Positions 1-6,225 of a DNA stretch of 16,240 nt are shown one piece after another (the stretch's first letter is position 1; each line of letters begins with the position of its first letter). Below the pieces are notes generated by a model. That model had not been told where the DNA came from, made no database searches, and saw only the letters and a program-made list of their open reading frames with translations. Location: positions 1 to 16,240 of the forward strand of contig JAJRTT010000367.1 of assembly GCA_024278155.1 (NCBI GenBank), in the 5' to 3' direction. The translations under genes and the position numbers were made by a program. Origin of the DNA: Bacteroidota bacterium (GTDB lineage: Bacteria > Bacteroidota > Bacteroidia > Bacteroidales > JAADJA01).

Positions 1-1962
1 GACCCGGCCTTTTATTTGGGTGAAGAAGTGGTTTTCCCCATTTCGGTCGGGGTTTTGGAAACAAAGGAAATCGGGATTTGGTTTTCGCCTGAGGCGGCAA
101 CTTCTTTTGAAGCTACTGCGGAGATTGAACACAACGTTGCAACCCAGCCACCCGTTTCAATTGATTTGTCGGGAAGCGGTGTCGATCAGGATTATCCCAT
201 GGGCGACGGGCTTTGGGATTATACCATCAATGCAAGTTATGACAATAGTATAAAAGCGATTGCGCCCATTGGTGATGTGAGCGGTGATGGCATCGCCGAT
301 GTGATCGTCTGTTCCGAAGATGATTATGTCCGTTGTTTTAATGGCAATTCCTCAGGGCTTGCGGATATCCTTTGGGAAAATGAGGCAGGGGGTGTTTATT
401 CCCAGAATGATTTGACCATTATCGAAGATATTAACAATGATGGTTTTGAAGATGTGATTGTGGGCTTTGCCTGGGGTGTCCGTGCCATCAAGGCTTTTTC
501 CGGAAAAACAGGCGAAATGCTCTGGGTTTACGATACCCATGTTTATGGCGATGGGGGCTGGGTTTATCAGGTGTTTGCAGAAACTGATTATACAAATGAC
601 GGAATAAACGATGTGTTGGCAGCCACGGGGAACGATGGCAACAACACAGGTCCGAAACGGGTCTTTTGCCTTGATGGCCTGACCGGTGCTCCCGTTTGGG
701 AGGCCAATACCAATGGGCCTAACTTTGCGGTTATCGGTGTGGCTGATTTTACAAATGACGGTATTCCAGATGTGGTTGCCGGTGCATCCAATAACCAGGA
801 AACACAGGGCTTGGTCTATGGGATCGATGGCTCGAATGGTTTTATTGACTGGACATTTCCGGTTGCCGGTTCGTCGGTTTGGGCCTTGGGTCAATTGGAT
901 GATATTACCAACGATGGAAAAGCGGATGTGGTTTCGGGCGATTTCCAAGGAAACTATTATTTGATGGATGTAACCAATGGTATCCCACAATCTTCGGGAA
1001 ATACAAATTCTTCTTTGCTTTTGCGCTTCGAGAGATTGGATGATGTGAACAACGATGGCTTTGCCGATATGGCCGTGGCCCATACCGGGACAAATGCCAT
1101 TTTGATCAATGGACAGAGTGGACAGTTTATTTGGGCAACCCCCCTGGCCGATAAATGCTGGAACATTGATAAAATAGGGGATGTGAACGGCGATGGGATC
1201 AATGATCTGATTGCCGGAATTTTGTTCAGTACCAACCGCTTTTATTTCCTGAACGGTGTGGATGGGGAGGTGCTGTTTTCGCAAAACTATACGGAAGTGA
1301 TAGATGCCATTGCCGCAATCCCCGATATTACGGGCGATGGCTCCATGGAAATGGTGGTGGGAGGCCGCAATGGAAAATTAAGCTGCTTTTCCGGAGGGTT
1401 GAATGCCACTGTTTTAAATGCTGGTTTTATGGCTGATGAAACAACGGGCAATATCCCCTTTGAAGTCCATTTTACCGATTTGTCAACGGGGGATATTACT
1501 GATTGGGAATGGGATTTTGACAACAACGGCACAATCGACTCTTATGATCAAAACCCAACTTACACCTATAATAATATTGGGACATACACCGTGTCCTTAA
1601 AGATTATCAACGGATCCCAGTCCGATACCGAAACCAAGGTGGGTTATATTACTGCCGATTCGCTCACAGGGATTGTAGGGAATGAAGTGCTATTTGACCT
1701 GAGGGTTTCCCCCAACCCCATGGTTTCCGGTACGCAGGTTTCATTTGTTCTTCCCAATCCGGAAAATGTGTCCATTGCCGTATTCGACATTTCCGGACGG
1801 AAGGTGGCCACTGTCCTGGACAATAAGTATTTGAATGCTGGCAGGCAATCTGTTTTCTGGAATGGGGAAAAAGCCTCGGGTCAAACATTGGACAATGGTA
1901 TTTACTTTATCCGGATTAATATTGGAGACAGGGTTGTGGTTCAGAAGATTATGAAAAGGTAA
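1..1962 (+). CDS. Secreted FG-GAP/VCBS-repeat protein with PKD and T9SS sorting domains (5' partial)
   Basis: The frame is open from base 1, so the true start lies upstream; the TTG at 16 is not a convincing start. The first 60 or so residues resemble the end of an ASPM/SPD-2/Hydin-like (choice-of-anchor D) beta domain, ending in LSGSGVD. Bases 271-1362 encode eight repeats of the type D-x-T/N-N/G-D-G-x-x-D-V-x-x-G, spaced 46-53 residues apart. This is the FG-GAP/VCBS calcium-loop pattern of a beta-propeller. Bases about 1423-1653 encode a PKD domain (DWEWDFDNNGT, then YTYNNIGTYTVSLKI). The last 85 or so residues are a type A T9SS C-terminal sorting domain (VSPNP, FDISGRKV, LDNGIYFIRI, QKIMKR). 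The protein should cross the outer membrane through T9SS and be released or anchored at the surface. Ligand and substrate are unknown; there is no catalytic domain in the visible part. The domain calls are firm, the cellular role is not. Confidence 0.9.
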   Translation, partial: DPAFYLGEEVVFPISVGVLETKEIGIWFSPEAATSFEATAEIEHNVATQPPVSIDLSGSGVDQDYPMGDGLWDYTINASYDNSIKAIAPIGDVSGDGIADVIVCSEDDYVRCFNGNSSGLADILWENEAGGVYSQNDLTIIEDINNDGFEDVIVGFAWGVRAIKAFSGKTGEMLWVYDTHVYGDGGWVYQVFAETDYTNDGINDVLAATGNDGNNTGPKRVFCLDGLTGAPVWEANTNGPNFAVIGVADFTNDGIPDVVAGASNNQETQGLVYGIDGSNGFIDWTFPVAGSSVWALGQLDDITNDGKADVVSGDFQGNYYLMDVTNGIPQSSGNTNSSLLLRFERLDDVNNDGFADMAVAHTGTNAILINGQSGQFIWATPLADKCWNIDKIGDVNGDGINDLIAGILFSTNRFYFLNGVDGEVLFSQNYTEVIDAIAAIPDITGDGSMEMVVGGRNGKLSCFSGGLNATVLNAGFMADETTGNIPFEVHFTDLSTGDITDWEWDFDNNGTIDSYDQNPTYTYNNIGTYTVSLKIINGSQSDTETKVGYITADSLTGIVGNEVLFDLRVSPNPMVSGTQVSFVLPNPENVSIAVFDISGRKVATVLDNKYLNAGRQSVFWNGEKASGQTLDNGIYFIRINIGDRVVVQKIMKR

Positions 1963-2037
1963 GACTTAATAACGTGTAAGACAATTGAGAAAGAGAAAAA
2001 GAATTGGTTTATACAAAAACTATCAAAGGGAGGAAAC

Positions 2038-2075
2038 TTTTGCTGAAATCGAGGATTCACTCACTTTCGGCAGAA
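2038..2075. repeat. Imperfect inverted repeat (11-bp stem)
   Basis: TTTTGCTGAAA at 2038-2048 pairs with TTTCGGCAGAA at 2065-2075 (11 bp including two G-T pairs, 16-base loop). It lies about 80 bases after the stop of the T9SS protein. It could be an mRNA 3' stabilising structure or a weak terminator, but it lacks a following T-tract, so its role is open. Confidence 0.4.
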
Positions 2076-2241
2076 TTTGAAAAAAAATCAGAAAGGATCA
2101 ATAGGTGGATGTAGAAAGATTTCCTTTTTTTGAAGATTGCAGTACTTGGCTTACAGAGGTTGGCCATGGCGTTTTAAGTCAGCAATATAGGGTCATATTA
2201 AAAATCCCGAAAAAAAATTACAAACCGAACGGAATAACAAT

Positions 2242-2249
2242 TACTTTTG
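2242..2249 (+). promoter_or_regulatory. Bacteroidota -7 element upstream of the cold-shock gene
   Basis: TACTTTTG matches the Bacteroidota consensus TAnnTTTG and lies 37 bases before the ATG. No clear TTTG/TTG -33 element sits at the expected distance. The predicted leader would be about 30 bases of nearly pure A/T with no Shine-Dalgarno sequence, a common arrangement for well-translated genes in this phylum. Confidence 0.5.
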
Positions 2250-2286
2250 CACCAATTATTTAATATTTATTTTATTTATTATTACT

Positions 2287-2478
2287 ATGAAAAAAGGAAC
2301 AGTAAAATTCTTCAATGAGTCCAAAGGATTTGGGTTCATTACTGAAGACGAATCAAACACAGAGTATTTCGTACACGTATCAGGTTTAATTGATCAAATC
2401 CGCGAAGGCGATGTTGTTGAATTTGAATTAAAAGAAGGTAAAAAAGGTTTAAACGCCGTTGATGTTAAGGTGGCTTAA
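2287..2478 (+). CDS. Cold-shock protein (CspA family)
   Basis: A 63-residue single cold-shock domain, the usual length for CspA-type proteins in this phylum. It begins MKKGTVKFFNESKGFGFI. RNP1 is KGFGFI (residues about 14-19) and RNP2 is the variant YFVHVS (about 27-32), where many homologues have VFVHFS. The family binds single-stranded RNA and DNA, acting as an RNA chaperone that melts secondary structure in mRNA during cold or growth transitions. The gene is monocistronic: a TAnnTTTG element lies 37 bases upstream and a strong terminator begins 24 bases after the stop. The ATG follows an A/T-only leader. The paralogue type (cspA, cspC, cspG and so on) cannot be told from sequence. Confidence 0.95.
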   Translation: MKKGTVKFFNESKGFGFITEDESNTEYFVHVSGLIDQIREGDVVEFELKEGKKGLNAVDVKVA

Positions 2479-2501
2479 TGTTAATTTAAGATTTTTATCG
2501 T

Positions 2502-2533
2502 AAAAAAGCCTGTCAGCAATGACGGGCTTTTTT
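2502..2533 (+). terminator. Rho-independent terminator of the cold-shock gene
   Basis: A 14-bp stem with one T-G pair: AAAAAAGCCTGTCA (2502-2515) with TGACGGGCTTTTTT (2520-2533), closed by a GCAA tetraloop of the GNRA class. The right arm ends in six T. The A-run on the left arm makes it able to act in both directions. It lies 24 bases after the csp stop. Confidence 0.9.
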
Positions 2534-2534
2534 C

Positions 2535-2603
2535 GTTTGTACTGCTTTTTCGGATTTTGGCATAGGTAATGAGCATTTTGCTAATCCGAAAAACAGTATA
2601 AAC
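2535..2603. repeat. Long near-perfect inverted repeat between csp and cupin genes
   Basis: The left arm at 2535-2556 (GTTTGTACTG then CTTTTTCGGATT) pairs with the right arm at 2583-2603 (AATCCGAAAAACAGT then ATAAAC). The stem has about 21 pairs with one bulged C and one G-T pair, around a 26-base loop. It begins directly after the csp terminator. It is not followed by a T-tract, so it is not a standard terminator. It could be a small palindromic dispersed element or a structured leader of the cupin gene. Confidence 0.7.
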
Positions 2604-2610
2604 AAAAAGC

Positions 2611-2728
2611 CAGCATTTGTGGTTTTATACTGATGCTGTTTGAATTTGCACAAACAAATTCTTACAGATCAGCATATACTGACGAAATCAGTCCGATAAA
2701 ATATGCGAACTTGATTTTCACCAGTATA
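2611..2728. repeat. Cluster of short hairpins upstream of the cupin gene
   Basis: Three perfect small inverted repeats lie in series: CAGCAT/ATGCTG (2611-2616 with 2633-2638), GAATTTG/CAAATTC (2642-2648 with 2655-2661) and ACTGA/TCAGT (2678-2682 with 2688-2692). The heptamer TATACTG or its complement CAGTATA occurs at 2594-2600, 2626-2632, 2675-2681 and 2722-2728. The first of these overlaps the right arm of the long inverted repeat, so alternative pairings are possible. There is no coding potential. The function is unknown. Confidence 0.5.
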
Positions 2729-2765
2729 TTATGAATGAATTATTGAACAACTAAACCTGTAAAAA

Positions 2766-3116
2766 ATGAAAATAATATCCCTCAAAGAGGTCCCGAGGAA
2801 AAAAGTGGAAATGCAAGGTGTTAAAGATGCCTGGAAACAAATCCCCCTTTCAAAGGAGGACAACGCACCTGTTTATGCATACCGTGTTTTCACCATCGAA
2901 CCCGGAGGTTTTACGCCCTATCACCAGCATCCCTACGAACATATGAATTATGTGATCGAAGGCAAAGGGGCATTGGTGAACGAAGCCGGGGAAGAACAGG
3001 CAATCAAATCCGGTGATTTTGCCCTTGTTTTGCCGAATGAAAAACACCAGTACAGGAATAAATCCGCCGACAAAGATTTTGTAATGATTTGCGGTGTCCC
3101 AAAGGAGTTCGAGTAG
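2766..3116 (+). CDS. Small cupin-domain protein
   Basis: A 116-residue single-domain cupin with no signal peptide, so probably cytoplasmic. Cupin motif 1 is visible as HQHPYEHMNYVIEGKG (residues about 58-73), giving His, His, His/Glu metal-ligand candidates. Motif 2 is GDFALVLPNEKHQYRN (about 88-103), with a further His. These residues fit a mononuclear metal site (Fe, Mn, Zn or Ni). The family includes dioxygenases, isomerases and simple small-molecule binding proteins, and the substrate cannot be told from sequence. The gene stands alone between the hairpin cluster and a convergent T9SS gene. ATG 2766 is the only reasonable start; the preceding TGTAAAAA has no clear ribosome-binding site. 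Confidence 0.85.
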   Translation: MKIISLKEVPRKKVEMQGVKDAWKQIPLSKEDNAPVYAYRVFTIEPGGFTPYHQHPYEHMNYVIEGKGALVNEAGEEQAIKSGDFALVLPNEKHQYRNKSADKDFVMICGVPKEFE

Positions 3117-3175
3117 GGGGCCGGAAATGGTCTGATGAGGTTAAGGGGCAAGTGCCCAGGCTTGTGGCCATGTCC

Positions 3176-3745
3176 CTATGGGTTTGCCAGCACCATTTTT
3201 TTTACGATCGTAAACCCTGGTGCTGCCAGTTTATAAAAGTAGATGCCAGGGGGCATGCCTTGCCCATCAAATACGACCTGGTATTCCGTATTGCTTTTCG
3301 TCTCCATGTCGAAAAGGGTTTCAACTTCTTGCCCGATCGTGTTCAGTACCTTTATACTTGTCCTTCCCGTTGACTGGGATGAAAAACGGATGGTGGTTTT
3401 TCCGTTAAAGGGGTTCGGGAAATTGCCAATATCCCCATCAAATGTAACGGGATTGTTTTTCCCAAGTATTTCTCCCTCATCTATATATGCATGGAACAAC
3501 GCACCTTCCCTAACCGAAAAACCGGGCAAAAGCGTAATCGTGTTCCCCGCTTTAAATGTTACGTTACCGTTCCCCAATACCGTAAAATTGGAAGCGGTAA
3601 TCGAATTTTCGGCAACGAACGGTGCAGTATATTCGTTGATCGACATATCTTCCAAGACCAGGTCATAAAATTGGGAGTAAGCATTTCCCTGTATTAGGGC
3701 AAGAAAGACAATTGAGGCTTTTAGAAAAGAACGGGCTATTTTCAT
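3176..3745 (-). CDS. Small secreted protein with T9SS type A sorting domain
   Basis: A 189-residue exported protein. The ATG at 3745-3743 is preferred over an in-frame TTG three codons upstream, because it starts a standard signal peptide (MKIARSFLKA, hydrophobic core, cleavage near NAYSQ at about residue 24). Residues about 42-90 form the beta-rich segment often seen before T9SS tails in Bacteroidota (NSITASNFTVLGNGNVTFKAG, then LLPGFSVREGALFHAYI), similar to the surface-filler modules of large adhesins. Residues about 108-189 are the sorting domain (NFPNPFNGKTTIRF, IKVLNTIGQEV, GIYFYKL, VKKMVL). No enzymatic domain fits in the remaining space. It converges on the cupin gene and diverges from the Msr gene. 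It may be a structural or adhesive surface protein, or a remnant of a larger one. Confidence 0.85.
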   Translation of the reverse strand: MKIARSFLKASIVFLALIQGNAYSQFYDLVLEDMSINEYTAPFVAENSITASNFTVLGNGNVTFKAGNTITLLPGFSVREGALFHAYIDEGEILGKNNPVTFDGDIGNFPNPFNGKTTIRFSSQSTGRTSIKVLNTIGQEVETLFDMETKSNTEYQVVFDGQGMPPGIYFYKLAAPGFTIVKKMVLANP

Positions 3746-3788
3746 GGTTTGCAAAATAAAGGGTTAAAAAAATTGAAATAGTGTGTTG

Positions 3789-3796
3789 CAAATATA
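3789..3796 (-). promoter_or_regulatory. Bacteroidota -7 element for the small T9SS protein
   Basis: On the minus strand TATATTTG matches TAnnTTTG and lies about 44 bases before the ATG at 3745. No clear TTTG -33 element is visible. The same intergenic region must also carry the promoter of the divergent msr gene, for which no good match was seen. Confidence 0.4.
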
Positions 3797-3897
3797 CGGA
3801 AGTTTTCCCAATTGGTTTGCGCACCCCAAGTTTTTTTATTAAAGGAATTGCAAGGAATGACCATATTGATCGTTTAATTGTGAAAAAAAGGCGAAAT

Positions 3898-4911
3898 ATG
3901 ATTCCCCCTAAAAACATTTTATTTGTGATATTTGTTATCATTACCTTAACGGCATGTTCACAATCAAATAGCAAAACAATGAAATATAATCCACTTACAG
4001 CGGAGGAAACCCGCGTAATCATTAATAAAGGAACCGAAGCGCCCAATACGGGCGAGTTTGTAAACCTGAAGGAGGATGGGACATACACATGTAAGCAATG
4101 CGATGCCCCATTGTACCGTTCGGGCGATAAGTTTGATTCGCATTGTGGCTGGCCAAGTTTTGATGATGAAATAGAAGGGGCAGTAAAGTGGATACCGGAT
4201 GCCGACGGAATGCGCACCGAAATTGTCTGTGCCAACTGTGGCGGTCATTTGGGCCATGTGTTCAAGGGAGAAGGCTATACCGATAAAAATATCAGGCATT
4301 GCGTGAATTCCATTTCCCTCAATTTTATTTCCGATAAGGATACACCCAATATGGAGCAAGCGTCCACGTTTGCGGAAAAGCAAATGTCCACTAATATGGA
4401 GCAAGTGTCCACGCTTGCGGATAACAAAAAACAAGATACAGCCATTTTTGCCGGGGGGTGTTTCTGGGGGATGGAATTTTATTTCCAGAGGGAAAAAGGT
4501 GTCATGTCTGTCGCACCGGGATATATCGGAGGCCATAAGGACAATCCAACCTACCAGGAAGTTTGTTCGCATACCACCGGACATGCAGAGGCCATCGAGG
4601 TGGTTTTTGACCCAAAAGTGATTTCCTATGAACAACTGGCCCGTTTGTTTTTTGAAATCCATGACCCTACCCAAGTTGACAGGCAAGGGCCGGATATTGG
4701 GGATCAATATCGTTCGGAAATATTTTATAAAAACGAACAGCAAAAAGAAACTTCTGAAAAGCTGATAAAAATCCTGGAAGGCAAGGGTTATAAAATTGCC
4801 ACGCATTTAACAAAAGCAACAAAATTCTGGATTGCTGAAAATTATCACCATGATTATTATGAAAACAAAGGGGGAACCCCGTATTGTCATGGTTATACGA
4901 AGCGGTTTTAG
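3898..4911 (+). CDS. msrBA: Lipoprotein methionine sulfoxide reductase, MsrB-MsrA fusion
   Basis: The protein has 337 residues from ATG 3898. The frame is open further upstream, but this start gives a lipoprotein signal (IFVIITLTAC, lipidated Cys20); a GTG at 3880 is an alternative that adds basic residues. Residues about 34-144 are MsrB: zinc ligands C65, C68, C111 and C114, GWPSF at 84-88, and catalytic Cys135 in RHCVNS. Residues about 181-332 are MsrA: catalytic Cys188 in GGCFWG, then TGHAEA, EIHDPTQ, GDQYRS and YHHDYY, with Cys330 a possible resolving cysteine. The two domains reduce methionine-R- and methionine-S-sulfoxide, so the fusion repairs both in exported proteins. The anchor places it in the periplasm or on a membrane; no acidic surface-export signal follows Cys20. 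The linker (145-180) carries an internal duplication. The B-then-A order is the less familiar one compared with MsrAB fusions. Confidence 0.93.
   Translation: MIPPKNILFVIFVIITLTACSQSNSKTMKYNPLTAEETRVIINKGTEAPNTGEFVNLKEDGTYTCKQCDAPLYRSGDKFDSHCGWPSFDDEIEGAVKWIPDADGMRTEIVCANCGGHLGHVFKGEGYTDKNIRHCVNSISLNFISDKDTPNMEQASTFAEKQMSTNMEQVSTLADNKKQDTAIFAGGCFWGMEFYFQREKGVMSVAPGYIGGHKDNPTYQEVCSHTTGHAEAIEVVFDPKVISYEQLARLFFEIHDPTQVDRQGPDIGDQYRSEIFYKNEQQKETSEKLIKILEGKGYKIATHLTKATKFWIAENYHHDYYENKGGTPYCHGYTKRF
4348..4421 (+). repeat. Tandem duplication inside the MsrB-MsrA linker
   Basis: A 29-base unit at 4348-4376 recurs at 4393-4421 with two mismatches, in frame and 45 bases apart (NMEQASTFA and NMEQVSTLA). 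A shorter element GCAArYGTCCAC occurs three times, at 4356, 4380 and 4401. The repeat extends the hydrophilic linker and leaves both catalytic domains intact. Confidence 0.85.
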
Positions 4912-4917
4912 GTGTGG

Positions 4918-5037
4918 AATGATACAATGATTCAATGATGCAATGATACAATGATTCAATGATACGTTAATCGTAAAACCATCGCTTTATTGAATCCTTA
5001 AATCATTATCGTTTTGAATCCTTAAGCCATTGAAGCA
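4918..5037. repeat. Intergenic repeat block: six 8-bp tandem units plus flanking copies
   Basis: Six consecutive 8-bp units of the form AATGATNC fill 4918-4965 (ATAC, ATTC, ATGC, ATAC, ATTC, ATAC endings). To the right, TTGAATCCTTAA occurs twice (4990-5001 and 5014-5025). CATTGAAGCATTG near 5029 is the reverse complement of a tandem-unit pair with one mismatch. The block is therefore partly self-complementary and could fold. It lies in the 162-base gap between msrBA and the epimerase gene and contains no reading frame of note. Confidence 0.85.
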
Positions 5038-5073
5038 TTGACCCAATTACCATTTAATAATAGAAGAAATTTC

Positions 5074-5805
5074 ATGATCCCAACTTTAAAACAAAAACCC
5101 CCAAGTATCACTACAACCCAAATGATAGAGGTTGACAGGTTGATGATGGAAGAATACATGATCGACCTGCCACGTATGATGGAAAATGCCGGGCTCAATC
5201 TGGCATTGCTCGCAAAAGAGGTTTTCCTGAACTCAAATATCCAGGGTAAAAAGGTAGTTGTTCTTACTGGTCCCGGAGGAAATGGGGGAGGGGTGATGGT
5301 TGCGGCCCGCAGGTTGTTGAACTGGGGCGCGAATGTATCCTTGGTTTTAAGCGCTGAAACTGAAAGATTGACACCTGTCCCGGCAAAGCAATTTGAAATT
5401 CTTAAAAAAATTGGAATTGAAATCAGTGAAGATATTCCCTCAAAGGCCGATTTGATTATTGATGGGGTTATTGGTTATAGCATCAAGGGAAACCCAAGGG
5501 GAAAAGCCAAAGTGTTGATAGAAGCCGCAAACGCTTCTTCCGTTCCCGTCCTTTCGCTCGATACACCTTCCGGATTGGATCTGACGACGGGAATACCCGC
5601 AGAACCATGTACAAAGGCTGTAGCTACACTAATTTTGGCCATGCCTAAAAAAGGTCTCTTTGCAATTGAAGCCAAAAGTTTTGTTGGGGAATTGTACCTT
5701 GCCGACATCAGCGTTCCACCACAATTATATGGGCTTTTTGGTATGCTTACAAAGGATGTTCAGAAAATGTTCTCGGAATCGACAATTGTGAAAATCCCAA
5801 TATAG
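5074..5805 (+). CDS. nnrE: NAD(P)H-hydrate epimerase (YjeF N-terminal domain only)
   Basis: The protein has 243 residues from ATG 5074; a TTG at 5038 in the same frame is less likely because it starts inside the repeat block. The whole protein is the YjeF N-domain, a Rossmann-like fold that epimerises R-NAD(P)HX to the S form for repair of hydrated NAD(P)H. Visible blocks are TTTQMIEVDRLMMEE, LPRMMENAGLNLA, VVVLTGPGGNGGG, ADLIIDGVIGYSIKG (with the Asp typical of the active site) and LSLDTPSGLDLTTG. The usual fused ADP/ATP-dependent dehydratase domain is absent, so that activity must come from another gene. The phosphate-loop block normally written GNNGGDG reads GGNGGGV here, losing the conserved Asp. 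The stop is 6 bases before the next gene, so the two are probably cotranscribed. The family is firm; full catalytic activity is less so. Confidence 0.85.
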   Translation: MIPTLKQKPPSITTTQMIEVDRLMMEEYMIDLPRMMENAGLNLALLAKEVFLNSNIQGKKVVVLTGPGGNGGGVMVAARRLLNWGANVSLVLSAETERLTPVPAKQFEILKKIGIEISEDIPSKADLIIDGVIGYSIKGNPRGKAKVLIEAANASSVPVLSLDTPSGLDLTTGIPAEPCTKAVATLILAMPKKGLFAIEAKSFVGELYLADISVPPQLYGLFGMLTKDVQKMFSESTIVKIPI

Positions 5806-5811
5806 GTTATT

Positions 5812-6162
5812 ATGTTCTTCAAAGTATTTATCCACCGGACTACCTTAATTAGGTCAATTCTAATTTCATTTTTGGTGGGATTGACCCTGAATTTGGTGAA
5901 CCAGTTTGATGCCATTGTTTCCATGGATTTGCAGGATATTTCCTTGAGCAAAGGCTTTGTTACTTTTTTCGTCCCCTTCCTTGTTTCCAGTTATTCCATA
6001 GTTTCCACCAAATTATCCTTTCTAATCGGCGATGTTGCCGTTGTTGATGCCCATTTGGAATGTCAACATTGCCATCAAAATAAAATTGATATAAAAGAAG
6101 ATGATGTCATTCCTGTTTGCCCTGAATGTTTGGAGCATACGGATTGGAAAGTTTTAAATTGA
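5812..6162 (+). CDS. nrtS: NrtS-like small membrane protein with C-terminal zinc-ribbon-like tail
   Basis: The protein has 116 residues. Residues about 8-68 match my recollection of the NrtS nitrate/nitrite transporter family: a basic start, a first membrane segment ending in LTLNLVNQFDAIV, then a second one with TFFVPFLVSSYSIVSTK. Known members are very small two-helix proteins that act as oligomers in nitrate/nitrite movement. Beyond the usual length there is a soluble tail (about 79-116) with two Cys pairs, CQHC at 84-87 and CPEC at 103-106, separated by 15 residues. This is the layout of a zinc ribbon or rubredoxin-like knuckle. The gene starts 6 bases after the epimerase stop and converges on actF. 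No nitrate reduction genes are visible nearby, so the substrate is inferred from family only. The call rests on motif memory, not on a search. Confidence 0.65.
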   Translation: MFFKVFIHRTTLIRSILISFLVGLTLNLVNQFDAIVSMDLQDISLSKGFVTFFVPFLVSSYSIVSTKLSFLIGDVAVVDAHLECQHCHQNKIDIKEDDVIPVCPECLEHTDWKVLN

Positions 6163-6177
6163 AATCCAATTGCATAA

Positions 6178-6203
6178 AAAAAGACCCTATAGAGAGCCTT
6201 TTT
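6178..6203 (-). terminator. Terminator of the act operon
   Basis: Read on the minus strand, AAAAAGGCTCT pairs with AGGGTCTTTTT as an 11-bp stem with two G-T pairs and a CTAT tetraloop, followed by a run of seven T. It lies 23 bases past the actF stop. On the plus strand the G-T pairs become A-C mismatches, so it should work mainly for the act operon. The convergent nrtS gene ends 15 bases away. Confidence 0.7.
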
Positions 6204-6225
6204 ACAAATGGTATTTCTTTTGATA

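Larger units (their letters stand above)
1963..2286. other. 324-base intergenic region between the T9SS protein and the cold-shock gene
   Basis: There is no credible reading frame here. It holds one imperfect hairpin (2038-2075) and the promoter element of the cold-shock gene near its right end; its last 30 or so bases are almost pure A/T. I see no clear intrinsic terminator for the upstream gene: the 2038-2075 hairpin is followed by an A-run, not a T-run, on the plus strand. Confidence 0.6.

Noticed and set aside
352..1284. 310-codon minus-strand open frame antisense to the FG-GAP protein
   Set aside because: The repeat-rich sense gene has clear domains in its frame. The antisense product has no recognisable domain, signal or neighbours and follows from the regular codon pattern of the repeats.
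3117..3175. GC-rich stretch with GGGC/GCCC between the convergent cupin and T9SS genes, considered as a terminator
   Set aside because: The stem is only 4 bp and no T-tract follows on either strand.
3243..3668. 141-codon plus-strand open frame opposite the small T9SS protein
   Set aside because: The minus-strand frame has a signal peptide and a full T9SS sorting domain; the plus-strand product has neither.
3964..4806. 280-codon minus-strand open frame antisense to msrBA
   Set aside because: The plus-strand frame carries all MsrB and MsrA catalytic motifs, so the antisense frame is a shadow.
4918..5037. Repeat block considered as a CRISPR array
   Set aside because: Units are 8 bp and contiguous, without unique spacers, and no cas genes are present.
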